From Bacillota bacterium (GTDB taxonomy: Bacteria; Bacillota; Clostridia; Acetivibrionales; DTU013), in assembly GCA_023426125.1 (NCBI GenBank), contig JAFABI010000097.1:1-64000 (forward strand): DNA of 64,000 nucleotides. Direction: 5' to 3'. A program made the position numbers and the translations under genes. Positions 25,372 through 33,687 of this stretch are shown here, in pieces. Under the pieces are notes generated by a model. The model was not told the origin of the DNA, did not search any database, and worked only from the letters and a program-made list of their open reading frames with translations. Within the stretch, counting starts at the first letter, position 1. Every line of letters begins with the position of its first letter.

Positions 25372-26998
25372 CGACGAAGAACATCAGAGAAGGGGGTTAA
25401 TCAAGCATGTAAACTGGGACGCCTATGGAATGGCTGTTACCGGTGAGGCGGAGAGCGCCAGGGAAGCGCTGGCACTTGCCGCAGATAACCCTCCGGACCT
25501 TATGGTCACGGATATCCGGCTGCTTGGAGCGGACGGGCTGGAGCTGTCCAGAGCCATGCGTGCTGTCAACAAGGCCCTTCGGATCATTATGATCACAGGT
25601 TATGAGGAATTTGAATATGCAAAGGATGCCATCGATATCGGCATCGAAGCCTTTCTGGTAAAGCCCATTAACTTTTCGGAGCTTGCCGGAATTCTTAAAA
25701 AAATAGGGAATTCCTTTTTCAGGGGCCTGGAAAAGCAAAAGGAGGATTTGCAGCTGCGTGAACAACTGAAGGAGATCATGCCCATCGCCCGTGAAAAATT
25801 CCTTCACGAGCTGATCAATGGCAATGCCGGGACAGAAGAACGGATCAGGACGCGTTCGCAATACCTGCAAATGTTTGAAGCTGTGGAAAAGTATGCGGTA
25901 ATCATCGCAGCATGGAGCCCTGAAGAGCATTTCCCCCACGCAAGCGAAGAAAATGTGGAGCTGGCTTATTTGAAAATAAGGCGAATCGCCGAGAACATAT
26001 TGTGTGATATTCTGGAAGCGACGACAACCTTGCGCGGCGATTCGGTGCTTGTTGTAAAGTGTTCTACAATGTCGTATCCTGACAGGAGCCTGGAGCATAA
26101 GCTGGAGACCTTCCTTCAAGAAACGGAAAGAGAGCTGGACTGTAAAATAAATATAGGGGTGGGGCCGGCGGCGGATTCCCTGCAGCGGGTTGCCGACAGC
26201 TTCCGCCATGCGAAAAGAGCGATAAACCAGAGGTTTCTGCAGGGATCGGGGCAGATTATATACCTGAATGCTACCAGTGGGGAGACCTTCTTCCAGAGTG
26301 TTGATATGGACAGATTGGTCGGCGATTTCCTGGAAAACCTGCGTCTGGGAGATAGCATGAAGATTGAAGAGGCCTTTGACAATATTGTGCGAAGGCTGAT
26401 TGAAGCCGACAGCGATGCCGGGTCGGAAGCGGAGTGCATATGTCTGGAGCTAGTCAGCAGCGCTGCCAGGATCATGGAAGAAATGGGTGAACCCTTAAGC
26501 AAGCATTTTGGTTTCGAGAAGGAGCTGTGGAAACGTATATTGGACAGCAACGGCCTTATTCCCATGCTGCAGGAGACAAAGAAAATCCTCCGGCAGATAT
26601 GTGACCACATATCGGAACGTAAAAACAGCAGGTATAGGTCTATTGTGCAGAGCGCGCTGGATTATATAGGCAAACATTACAATGAGGATCTTTCCCTGCA
26701 GGATGTTGCCGGAAAGGTATACCTCAGTCCGAGCTACCTTGGCGCAATACTGAGGGCGGAGCTAAAGCAGCCGTTTACCGAGTACCTTGCCGGAGTCCGT
26801 ATCGATAGGGCAAAAGAGCTGTTGAAAGACCCGCAATGGAAGCTGTATGAGATCGCGGAGCAAGTGGGGTATCAAAATCCTGCGTATTTTTGCAATCTAT
26901 TTAAGCGGCACACCGGATTAACGCCAAAAGAATTCCGCAACGCACAAAATATCTCCGATATGCCTTTGATCGTAAAGGATAATGAATCCGTGCAATAA
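25346..26998 (+). CDS. Response regulator, REC-AraC (YesN type)
   Basis: A 550-aa DNA-binding response regulator. The N-terminal receiver has the acidic pair in IVDDEEHQ, phospho-acceptor D56 in LMVTDIRLLGADG and the conserved Lys in FLVKPIN. A middle region of about 300 residues includes a GGDEF-like-fold-reminiscent stretch (INIGVGPAADSLQRVADSF) without catalytic residues. The C-terminus is an AraC helix-turn-helix pair (DYIGKHYNEDLSLQDVAGKV, VGYQNPAYFCNLFKRHTGL). GGGAGGAAGG lies before ATG 25346. It overlaps the kinase gene by 26 bp and precedes the importer genes, which are its likely targets. Confidence 0.9.
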   Translation: MPMNVLIVDDEEHQRRGLIKHVNWDAYGMAVTGEAESAREALALAADNPPDLMVTDIRLLGADGLELSRAMRAVNKALRIIMITGYEEFEYAKDAIDIGIEAFLVKPINFSELAGILKKIGNSFFRGLEKQKEDLQLREQLKEIMPIAREKFLHELINGNAGTEERIRTRSQYLQMFEAVEKYAVIIAAWSPEEHFPHASEENVELAYLKIRRIAENILCDILEATTTLRGDSVLVVKCSTMSYPDRSLEHKLETFLQETERELDCKINIGVGPAADSLQRVADSFRHAKRAINQRFLQGSGQIIYLNATSGETFFQSVDMDRLVGDFLENLRLGDSMKIEEAFDNIVRRLIEADSDAGSEAECICLELVSSAARIMEEMGEPLSKHFGFEKELWKRILDSNGLIPMLQETKKILRQICDHISERKNSRYRSIVQSALDYIGKHYNEDLSLQDVAGKVYLSPSYLGAILRAELKQPFTEYLAGVRIDRAKELLKDPQWKLYEIAEQVGYQNPAYFCNLFKRHTGLTPKEFRNAQNISDMPLIVKDNESVQ

Positions 26999-27095
26999 AT
27001 AATGCGATTCGTATATTGCCGGGGCTTCGATAAAAAAATATAATAAAAGCATGGGATCCGTTGATGCACTTATTTTAAATGATAGAAGGTAGCCT

Positions 27096-28046
27096 ATGGA
27101 ATGGATCGGTATCGGTAGAAAAGGTATCAATGAAAAAAGCGGGAAATATCCCTTTGCCAGGATAAAGAGCCTGATTCCGCTATATTTGTTTATTATGCCC
27201 GGCATTGTTCTTGTCGTCCTGTTTAATTACATACCCATGCTGGGGCTGCAATTGGCATTTAAAGATTATGATTTGACCGCCAGCATATGGAAAAGCTCAT
27301 GGATAGGCCTGGATAACTTCCGGGAATTCCTGGCAAGCAGTGATTTCTGGTCGGCGACTGCCAACACGTTCCTGCTGACAACGTTAAGGCTGCTTTTTAC
27401 GTTTCCTGCGCCAATCGTGCTTGCATTATTGATCAATGAAATAGGAGGCGCATTCTTTAAACGCGCTATACAGACCATCAGCTACCTGCCTCACTTTATT
27501 TCATGGGTTATTGTATTCGGCTTTCTGGATGCGCTGCTTTCTACCCAGGGCGGTGCCATCAATTCCCTGCTGCAGAGCCTTGGGCTTCAACCGGTTCCTT
27601 TCATGGGATCGGAAAGCTGGTTCCGCCCGTTGTTTATTACCGGCAGCATCTGGAAGGAGGTAGGATGGGGATCGATATTATATTTGGCCGCGATATCAGG
27701 AATAAATCCAGAGCTATATGAAGCGGCTTTTATGGATGGCGCCGGAAAATTTGCACAGATGAAATATGTGACGCTGCCGGGAATGACACCCATCATTTCC
27801 ATCATGCTTGTACTTTCAATCCCGGGCTTGCTCAGCGTGGGAATCGATCAGATCTACCCCATGATCAATGCCGCGAACATTGGTGTTGCCGAGGTGATTG
27901 ACACGTATGTATTGCGGCTTGGGATCGGGCAGGCGCAATATTCAATGACGACAGCCATCGGAATGGTTACCAGCGTACTCGGTACGTTCCTTTTGATTGT
28001 TTGCAATACGATATCAAAACGTTTGGGCGGAGAGGGTATCTGGTAA
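27096..28046 (+). CDS. ABC sugar importer permease, LplB type
   Basis: A 316-aa permease with an N-terminal helix (LYLFIMPGIVLVVLFNYIPM), the phrase LQLAFKDYDLTASIW, further membrane helices and the EAA loop ELYEAAFMDGAGKFAQMKYV. It ends with KRLGGEGIW, the typical LplB tail. It pairs with the YtcP-type permease that starts 30 bp later and with the binding protein at 29147. The gene follows the response regulator by about 100 bp with GAAGGTAG upstream. The imported sugar is unknown. Confidence 0.88.
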   Translation: MEWIGIGRKGINEKSGKYPFARIKSLIPLYLFIMPGIVLVVLFNYIPMLGLQLAFKDYDLTASIWKSSWIGLDNFREFLASSDFWSATANTFLLTTLRLLFTFPAPIVLALLINEIGGAFFKRAIQTISYLPHFISWVIVFGFLDALLSTQGGAINSLLQSLGLQPVPFMGSESWFRPLFITGSIWKEVGWGSILYLAAISGINPELYEAAFMDGAGKFAQMKYVTLPGMTPIISIMLVLSIPGLLSVGIDQIYPMINAANIGVAEVIDTYVLRLGIGQAQYSMTTAIGMVTSVLGTFLLIVCNTISKRLGGEGIW

Positions 28047-28075
28047 TAATAAAGAAGGTGGAGGAGAGAAAAGCA

Positions 28076-28984
28076 ATGATTGCAAGGCAAACCCCCGGAC
28101 AAAAAGCATTCAAGGCAGTGAACGCCGTGTGCATGCTATTCCTGTCATTTCTATTCATCTATCCCTTCTGGTACATCCTGATCCTTTCCTTCAACGAAGG
28201 CCTGGATGCGACAAAAGGAGGGATATACTGGTGGCCGCGGACGTTTACCCTGGGCAACTATTTAGTGGTCTTATCCGACGCGACAATCCTCAACGCCTTT
28301 GCTATTTCCTGTCTGCGTACAGTCATAGGAACGGCAGGCTCCATTTTGATTACTTCCATGGTAGCTTATGGATTATCACGCAAGGAATTGCCGGGAAGAA
28401 ATTTTTTGACCACTGTTTTCTTCATCATTATGCTCTTTAGCGGAGGGCTTATTCCATATTATATTCAATTAATCGACCTTAAGCTGATCAATAATTTCTG
28501 GGTGTATGTCCTGCCCGGGCTCTTCAGCGTCTGGAATATGATTGTTATGAAAACGTCTTTTAGAAGCAATATTCCGGAAAGCATTATTGAGTCGTCAAGG
28601 ATGGATGGCGCAGGGTACTGCAGGATCTATTCCAGCGTCATATTGCCGCTCTCCTTTCCTTTGCTGGCCGCATTGAGCCTGTTTACCGCAGTCGGGCATT
28701 GGAATGATTGGTTTACAGGTGCGTTTTATGTGAATGAGATCAAGCTCCAACCGCTGCAGACTTTTCTTTACAGGGTCATGAGCACAGTTGAGGCAACCAA
28801 TATGATCAACGAAAAGCAGGTAAACAGCTTGAGGGAAGCGAGAATGTTCAATCCCGAAGCTGTCACCACCAGGTCGGTCAGAATGGCAACCGTAATGGTT
28901 TCTACGCTGCCTATCCTGTGTATTTATCCTTTCCTCCAGAAATATTTTGTAAAAGGTGTGATGATAGGCTCCATCAAGGAATGA
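28076..28984 (+). CDS. ABC sugar importer permease, YtcP type
   Basis: A 302-aa partner permease when started at ATG 28076, which has GGAGGAG 10 nt upstream; an in-frame upstream start at 28001 would overlap the previous gene and adds non-homologous-looking residues. Membrane helices alternate with the EAA loop ESIIESSRMDGAGYCRIYSSVILP, and the chain ends in KYFVKGVMIGSIKE, the branch signature. An insertion-like loop MINEKQVNSLREARMF near the C-terminus is also usual in this branch. Confidence 0.88.
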   Translation: MIARQTPGQKAFKAVNAVCMLFLSFLFIYPFWYILILSFNEGLDATKGGIYWWPRTFTLGNYLVVLSDATILNAFAISCLRTVIGTAGSILITSMVAYGLSRKELPGRNFLTTVFFIIMLFSGGLIPYYIQLIDLKLINNFWVYVLPGLFSVWNMIVMKTSFRSNIPESIIESSRMDGAGYCRIYSSVILPLSFPLLAALSLFTAVGHWNDWFTGAFYVNEIKLQPLQTFLYRVMSTVEATNMINEKQVNSLREARMFNPEAVTTRSVRMATVMVSTLPILCIYPFLQKYFVKGVMIGSIKE

Positions 28985-29146
28985 AAGGAATGCTGGTCAC
29001 TTGTCCATAACGGATGATGCGGCAGGTCAGGCCGACAGCCGGTTTATTGCACGGGCCCTGCAACAGTATGGCCTTGGTCTGGTATTGCCGTAGCAGGAAT
29101 AAAACCCCCAAATGGTTCAAACTATTATGATAGGGAGGATTTTTTA

Positions 29147-30936
29147 ATGAAGAAAGGATTCATTTGTCTTCTGATGTTTTTCATGATGTTCTCGCTTTTG
29201 GCGGCAGGATGCGGCACCGGAGGGAATACAAATACCTCTGCTGAGACGGCGTCCGAAGCTTCTTCAAACACAGCTTCCACCGGGTCGGCGCCATCGGTTG
29301 CAGACGGGTCAAATCATTTCACTTTGTACTATCCCGAGACCACCACCCCAATAGACCTGGACGGATCCATTACGAAGGAAGTCATGCAGGAATCGGGTAT
29401 CCTATGGGACAAGGTGGAAATCGGCAACGGTTCGGACGTTGCGCAGCAGGTGAATCTCAAGCTTGCAAGCGGCACTCTTTCCGATGCCATCACCTTGAAT
29501 GGCAGCAGCGTGGTCTGGTCAAGGCTGATCAATTCGAATAAACTGATTCCGCTGGACAAATACTTTGAGGATGCAAACAGCTATCCCAACCTTGCGAAAA
29601 TCGACAAGCGCATCCTGGATTATTGGAGAGCTGACGACGGGCATATCTATTTCGTTCCGGTGCAATATGAGCCGGTTCTGGAGGAGCCCTCCGAATGGCA
29701 GGGAAATGCCCAGGGACTTTGGGTGCGCCAGGATCTTCTTAGGATAGCCGGGATGACTTCCGACCAGATCCGGAGCCTTTCAGGCTTTGAAAGCTTTCTA
29801 AATAAATTAAAAGGGACGACTGACAGCAAAGGCAGGAAAATCATCCCTTTATCCCTGGGAGACCAAAATTTCTCGGGCCTCGCGGTGGTACTGTCCATGT
29901 TCGGCGTATCCAAGGGATGGAATGAATTGCCCGACGGAAAAGTGGTTCAGGATTATGAACTGCCTGGATTCAAAGAAGCCTGGCAATGGCTGAATAAAGT
30001 ATACCGCGACGGTTTGCTGGATACGGAAACCCCCTACCAGAAAAGGGATCTGTTCCTTGAAAAAGCCAATTCCCTGCGGTACGGGGCTTTTCTTATCGAA
30101 AACTGGGATGTGCCCAATGGGTATGTTTTAAAAGAACATGGCCTCTCCGAGTCAATTACCTATGGTGCGCTGAACAAGCAGGGATTCCCGGAGGAATGGT
30201 ACAGCGCGGCCTATCTGCCGACCAATCCGGGTGTCAAGCCGGCGCAATATGCAAGCTTTAATCCTTTTGGGGGAAATGGGACCGGTGTGACGAAGGACTG
30301 CAAAAACCCGGATGTACTGCTTAAAGGGCTGGATTGGATGCAAACACTGGAAGCCTTCAGGCTGATGGAGTACGGGCCTGAGTCTCTTGAAAACTATACC
30401 CTGGCGGATGGCGTCATTGAGCAGCATGACGAGGTGTTCCGCAGCGACGAATTCTGGGGCGGCACATCACCGATGAAGAATGTCACGGCCCTGGGGTTCT
30501 GGTGGTGGAAGAAGCGTGCGTGGGGTCAACGCATATTCCAACCCTTGAGCCGCCATGGACGGCTGTAAATGCGGAGTTGTATAAAGCCGAACAGATTAAT
30601 CATGAACAGGGGACCTTCGGGCTGGTTACAAAAGCAAACAGAGTCAAGCCCATCATAGGAGGCAATGTAGAAAAGTATACGCCTGTACAGAACGATATCC
30701 GGCTTAAGTATTATGCGAAAATGATGATGGCCAAGACCGACAAGGATTTTGATACGGCCTATAACGAATTCTTGAATGAAATGAAGGTGCGCGGCCATGA
30801 TAGCGATACCAGCGAAGAATTCGGCAAGCAATACCAGGAATACGGCAATACGCCTGCAGGCAAGATCAATGTGACGGTTAGCAAGTATATGCCGCGGAAT
30901 GTGTTCAGTGACAAAGCGGAAGTCATAGGCAGGTAA
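29147..30936 (+). pseudogene. Sugar-binding lipoprotein, LplA type, with two frameshifts
   Basis: The 5' frame (29147 to about 30495) encodes a lipoprotein signal with lipobox LAAGC (Cys 22), an Ala/Ser/Thr linker and most of an LplA-like binding protein. Near the end the frame changes twice. Between about 30495 and 30542 the sensible sequence (GVNAYSN) is in another frame, and from about 30543 to 30936 the ending (LEPPWTAVNAELYKAEQINH onward) is in the third. Removing one G from GGGG at 30493-30496 and one C from CCC at 30542-30544 restores one frame of about 595 codons. Both extra bases are in homopolymer runs, so sequencing error is as likely as true decay. It sits directly after its two permeases. 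Confidence 0.75.
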
Positions 30937-30957
30937 ATCTGGCATACTCTGCATGAA

Positions 30958-31016
30958 GGGAGCCTGATTTTAGAGGATGGAGTGTTCCGGTTCATCTAAA
31001 ATCCGGCTTCCTCTTT
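30958..31016 (+). terminator. Intrinsic terminator after the binding-protein gene
   Basis: GCCTGATTTTAGA (from 30962) pairs with TCTAAAATCCGGC (to 31008) with one mismatch around a loop of about 20 nt, and TTCCTCTTT follows. It lies 25 bp past the binding-protein stop codon. Confidence 0.65.
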
Positions 31017-31082
31017 ATGTCACGACAGGAAACAGATTGTACAGTACAGAATAATAGAGATATGGCATCGGAGGGTCAATCA

Positions 31083-32675
31083 ATGAAACCGCAAATTGTA
31101 AATATTATTAACTTTATCCGGGGAGCCGAACCCAGATTGCCGGAGCTGGATCTGGTAAAACCGGTGGTCGGGCAAATACGCCTGCTGAAGCGGTATAAGC
31201 TTCCCGGGACATTTTTATTACAGTATGATGCGCTCATGCAGGACAGATTTATTGAGCTTTTGAAGGCGGAACCGGAGGAAGGCTTTGAAATCGGCATCTG
31301 GCTTGAAATCGTGAAGCCCCTGGTTGAAAAAGCCGGACTGGAATGGAGGGGAAGGGAGGGGTTTTCGTGGGACTGGCACTCGGATGTCGGCTTCTCCGTC
31401 GGATATAGGCCGGAGGAAAGAGAGCGGTTGATTGACATCGTGATGGAGGACTTCAGGCGGATCTTCGGGAGCTACCCCAAATCGGTGGGTTCATGGCTGA
31501 TTGATGCACACTCTCTTGGCTATATGGCGGACAAATACAAGATTACTGCATCCTGCAACTGCAAAGACCAATGGGGCACCGACGGGTACACCCTCTGGGG
31601 CGGCTATTACAACCAGGCGTATTATCCAAGCCGCAGCAACGTTTTTTCTCCTGCGCAGAACAGGGAAAATCAGATTCGAGTCCCTGTATTCAGGATGCTT
31701 GGAAGCGATCCCATCTATCAATATGATGCGGGAATGGATGATGAAAGCAATCCATCGGGCTGTCAGCCTGTGATCACCCTGGAGCCGGTATACGCCAGGG
31801 GGGGAGGCTCGCCTGAATGGGTACGCTGGTTTTTCAGGGAAAATTTCAACGGAACCTGCCTGTCCTTCGGTTATGCACAGGCGGGGCAGGAAAACAGCTT
31901 TGGCTGGGAAGCGATGAGCAACGGCCTTGCGGATCAGATGGCCTTGATCGCGGAGAAAGCAAAAAATGGCGAAGTGAGGGTCGAAACACTGCGTTCTTCG
32001 GCAGAATGGTTCAAAGCCAATTATGATGTCACGCCGGCCTCCGTTGTTGCAGCCTTGAGCGATTGGAAAAATGAGGGAAGAAAATCCATATGGTATAGCA
32101 GCCGATTCTACAGGGTGAATTTTTATATGGACAAAGAAAATATCAGAATACGAGACATACAGCTGTTTGATGAGAATTACCGTGAAAGATATATTGATTC
32201 TCCCTGCAAAGCAAAGGATATGGTATATGACAACCTGCCTGTAATGGATGGGAACCGCTGGAGCAGTGATCACCTGCGTGCGGGAATCAGGTTTGTTGCT
32301 ATGAAAAAGGGCGGCGCCGTTGAGGAGCTGACGGTGGAAAGTCTTTCTGCAAGAGAAATCAACGGCCATGCGTTGACAATCTGTGTTCTGCTGAAACAGG
32401 GCGGCAATATTTTTATCCATTGTTATGAAAAAGAAATCTCTATAAATTTCCAGGAGGGGGAAAACTGCGGACAATTGGGATTGTATTTTCAATGGAGTGA
32501 CAAGGCCGGTACCGCAATTTCTGAAATTAATCATGAAGCGGTCAAATATATATATAACGGACATAAGTATTCGATGCGTCCGGTACAGGGCCGGATTTTG
32601 AAAACAGAGCACAAAAACCGTTTTATGATATACCCTGATCATCAAAGAATAACATTAGGATTTGATCTGAGGTAA
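31083..32675 (+). CDS. Polysaccharide-deacetylase-like protein of unknown function
   Basis: A 530-aa cytoplasmic-looking protein with no signal peptide. The first 300 residues read like a (beta/alpha) barrel of the deacetylase/GH57 superfamily: TFLLQYDALMQDRFIELL, a Trp/Asp/His-rich GFSWDWHSDVGFSVGY, SVGSWLIDAHSLGYM, then WGTDGYTLWGGYYNQAYYPS. The C-terminal 200 residues are beta-rich. I do not recognise a characterised relative; it reminds me of the DUF3863/DUF3864 pair from gut bacteria, which I could not check. GGAGGG lies before ATG 31083. Its place after the importer suggests that it acts on the imported sugar (inference). Confidence 0.55.
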   Translation: MKPQIVNIINFIRGAEPRLPELDLVKPVVGQIRLLKRYKLPGTFLLQYDALMQDRFIELLKAEPEEGFEIGIWLEIVKPLVEKAGLEWRGREGFSWDWHSDVGFSVGYRPEERERLIDIVMEDFRRIFGSYPKSVGSWLIDAHSLGYMADKYKITASCNCKDQWGTDGYTLWGGYYNQAYYPSRSNVFSPAQNRENQIRVPVFRMLGSDPIYQYDAGMDDESNPSGCQPVITLEPVYARGGGSPEWVRWFFRENFNGTCLSFGYAQAGQENSFGWEAMSNGLADQMALIAEKAKNGEVRVETLRSSAEWFKANYDVTPASVVAALSDWKNEGRKSIWYSSRFYRVNFYMDKENIRIRDIQLFDENYRERYIDSPCKAKDMVYDNLPVMDGNRWSSDHLRAGIRFVAMKKGGAVEELTVESLSAREINGHALTICVLLKQGGNIFIHCYEKEISINFQEGENCGQLGLYFQWSDKAGTAISEINHEAVKYIYNGHKYSMRPVQGRILKTEHKNRFMIYPDHQRITLGFDLR

Positions 32676-32694
32676 AGAACCGGAAAGAGAAGTG

Positions 32695-32748
32695 TTGCAT
32701 TTGTGTAATCATAGATGTATACTAATATGTAGATAATATATTCTACAT
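32695..32748 (+). promoter_or_regulatory. Promoter and operator of the mazEF-like pair
   Basis: A -35 box TTGCAT (32695-32700), 17-bp spacer and -10 box TATACT (32718-32723) are followed by the inverted repeat ATGTAGA-taatatat-TCTACAT (32727-32748), which covers the expected transcription start. A ribbon-helix-helix antitoxin binding there would repress its own operon, the usual arrangement for such pairs. Confidence 0.7.
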
Positions 32749-32763
32749 TTAGGAGTTGAGTTT

Positions 32764-33033
32764 ATGGGTGATACAACCACAACCATCAGAATAAACAAGG
32801 AAGTATATAAAGAATTGAAAGAGATAGCCGATTTTGAAAATGAAACCATGCAAAAAACCTTGGAAAAAGCTCTCGATGAGTATAAAACAAAAAAATTCTT
32901 CTGCCGGTTGAATGAATCCGTTACCAGGTATAAAACCTCCAGGGACGACTGGGAGGAAGAAATTGAAGAAAGAAAACTGTGGGATAATACCCTGGTTGAC
33001 GGATTGGAGGACGAAGGCAATGAAACGTGGTGA
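32764..33033 (+). CDS. Ribbon-helix-helix antitoxin (MazE-like role)
   Basis: An 89-aa protein. Residues 1-45 (TTTIRINKEVYKELKEIADF, then NETMQKTLEKALDEY) match the ribbon-helix-helix DNA-binding fold; the acidic C-terminal half (DDWEEEIEERKLWDNTLVDG) is the likely toxin-binding tail. It should neutralise the MazF-type toxin encoded next and repress the operon at the palindrome just upstream. AGGAG lies 9 nt before ATG 32764. The gene overlaps the toxin gene by 14 bp, the typical order antitoxin then toxin. Confidence 0.82.
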   Translation: MGDTTTTIRINKEVYKELKEIADFENETMQKTLEKALDEYKTKKFFCRLNESVTRYKTSRDDWEEEIEERKLWDNTLVDGLEDEGNETW

Positions 33034-33352
33034 AATATGGCTTGTCAACCTTGATCCGATAAAAGGAAGAGAGCAGGCGGGTACAAGACCTGCCCTTGTA
33101 ATATCGGTTGAGCCCTTCAACAACAGCGGTTTGGAACTGGTGGTTGTGTGTCCTGTGACAAGCAAAAACAAGGGATTTCCCACACATGTACTTATAAAGG
33201 TCGAAGAGAGCGGGTTGGACAGGGATAGTTATATAAAAGCGGAAGACATCAGATCGGTGTCAACGCAAAGATTGATAAAGTCAATAGGTCAGATCCCTGC
33301 AGATAAACTTGCGGAAGTAGAAATCCGTCTGAAAAGAATATTGGGTCTATAG
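33020..33352 (+). CDS. MazF/PemK-family mRNA interferase toxin
   Basis: A 110-aa protein of the PemK/MazF family: MKRGEIWLVNLDPIKGREQ at the start, AGTRPALVIS with the conserved catalytic-site Arg, VVCPVTSKNKGFPTHV, and QIRSVS-like EDIRSVSTQRL, ending in a short helix. Family members cleave single-stranded mRNA at short sequence motifs. The start ATG at 33020 is inside the antitoxin gene; GACGAAGG acts as ribosome site. The pair stands between two sugar-import regions and next to a dispersed repeat (33401-33482), consistent with mobile origin. Confidence 0.9.
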   Translation: MKRGEIWLVNLDPIKGREQAGTRPALVISVEPFNNSGLELVVVCPVTSKNKGFPTHVLIKVEESGLDRDSYIKAEDIRSVSTQRLIKSIGQIPADKLAEVEIRLKRILGL

Positions 33353-33400
33353 TGCAACTATAACGCCAATCGCACCTCTATCTATCAGGTTGCTATGTCC

Positions 33401-33482
33401 ATGCTTACTTCCATTTTCGCTGTAGGAGCTTACTCTTCAAAAAAAGCTTGTTTTTGTGTTGCCTTAACAGGAGAAGCCTGCA
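33401..33482. repeat. Dispersed repeat, copy A
   Basis: About 82 bp that match 46841-46923 at roughly 87 percent identity by eye, with a shared core CTTCAAAAAAAGCTTG and shared TTACTTCCATTTT and GTTGCCTTAAC segments. No coding frame of its own is convincing. It lies just after the toxin gene and may be the end of a lost insertion element. Confidence 0.75.
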
Positions 33483-33567
33483 GCGACGGATGAGGTCATT
33501 TGTGATATTGCACCATCATACCGGCTTTTTTCGTACCAGGAGATATTGGCATGGATGCTTAATTTTT

Positions 33568-33617
33568 AGAATACCCAAAAGATGTTAAATGGTATATAAT
33601 TAATGAAAAGGTATTCT
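33568..33617. promoter_or_regulatory. Inverted repeat flanking a -10 box upstream of the 33688 kinase gene
   Basis: AGAATACC (33568-33575) and GGTATTCT (33610-33617) are perfect inverted repeats on either side of TATAAT (33595-33600). The layout fits an operator overlapping a promoter for the kinase gene at 33688, although no good -35 box is visible. Otherwise 33483-33687 holds no gene I can support. Confidence 0.45.
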
Positions 33618-33687
33618 TTTGAAATGCGAAGTATGACTTTATGGAACGATTAACGTTGATGCCGGGAGTCGAAAATACAGAAACATA

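Noticed and set aside
25397..26209. A 270-codon open frame antisense to the response-regulator gene
   Set aside because: The + strand frame carries clear REC and AraC motifs; the antisense protein is Cys/His/Arg-rich without family features.
30493..30544. Programmed ribosomal frameshifting in the binding-protein gene
   Set aside because: Two separate shifts in plain homopolymers without a slippery heptamer or a downstream pseudoknot; binding proteins are not known to use it.
31491..32645. A 384-codon open frame antisense to the deacetylase-like gene
   Set aside because: It mirrors a well-supported + strand gene codon by codon, has no ribosome site and no recognisable domain; it reflects base composition.
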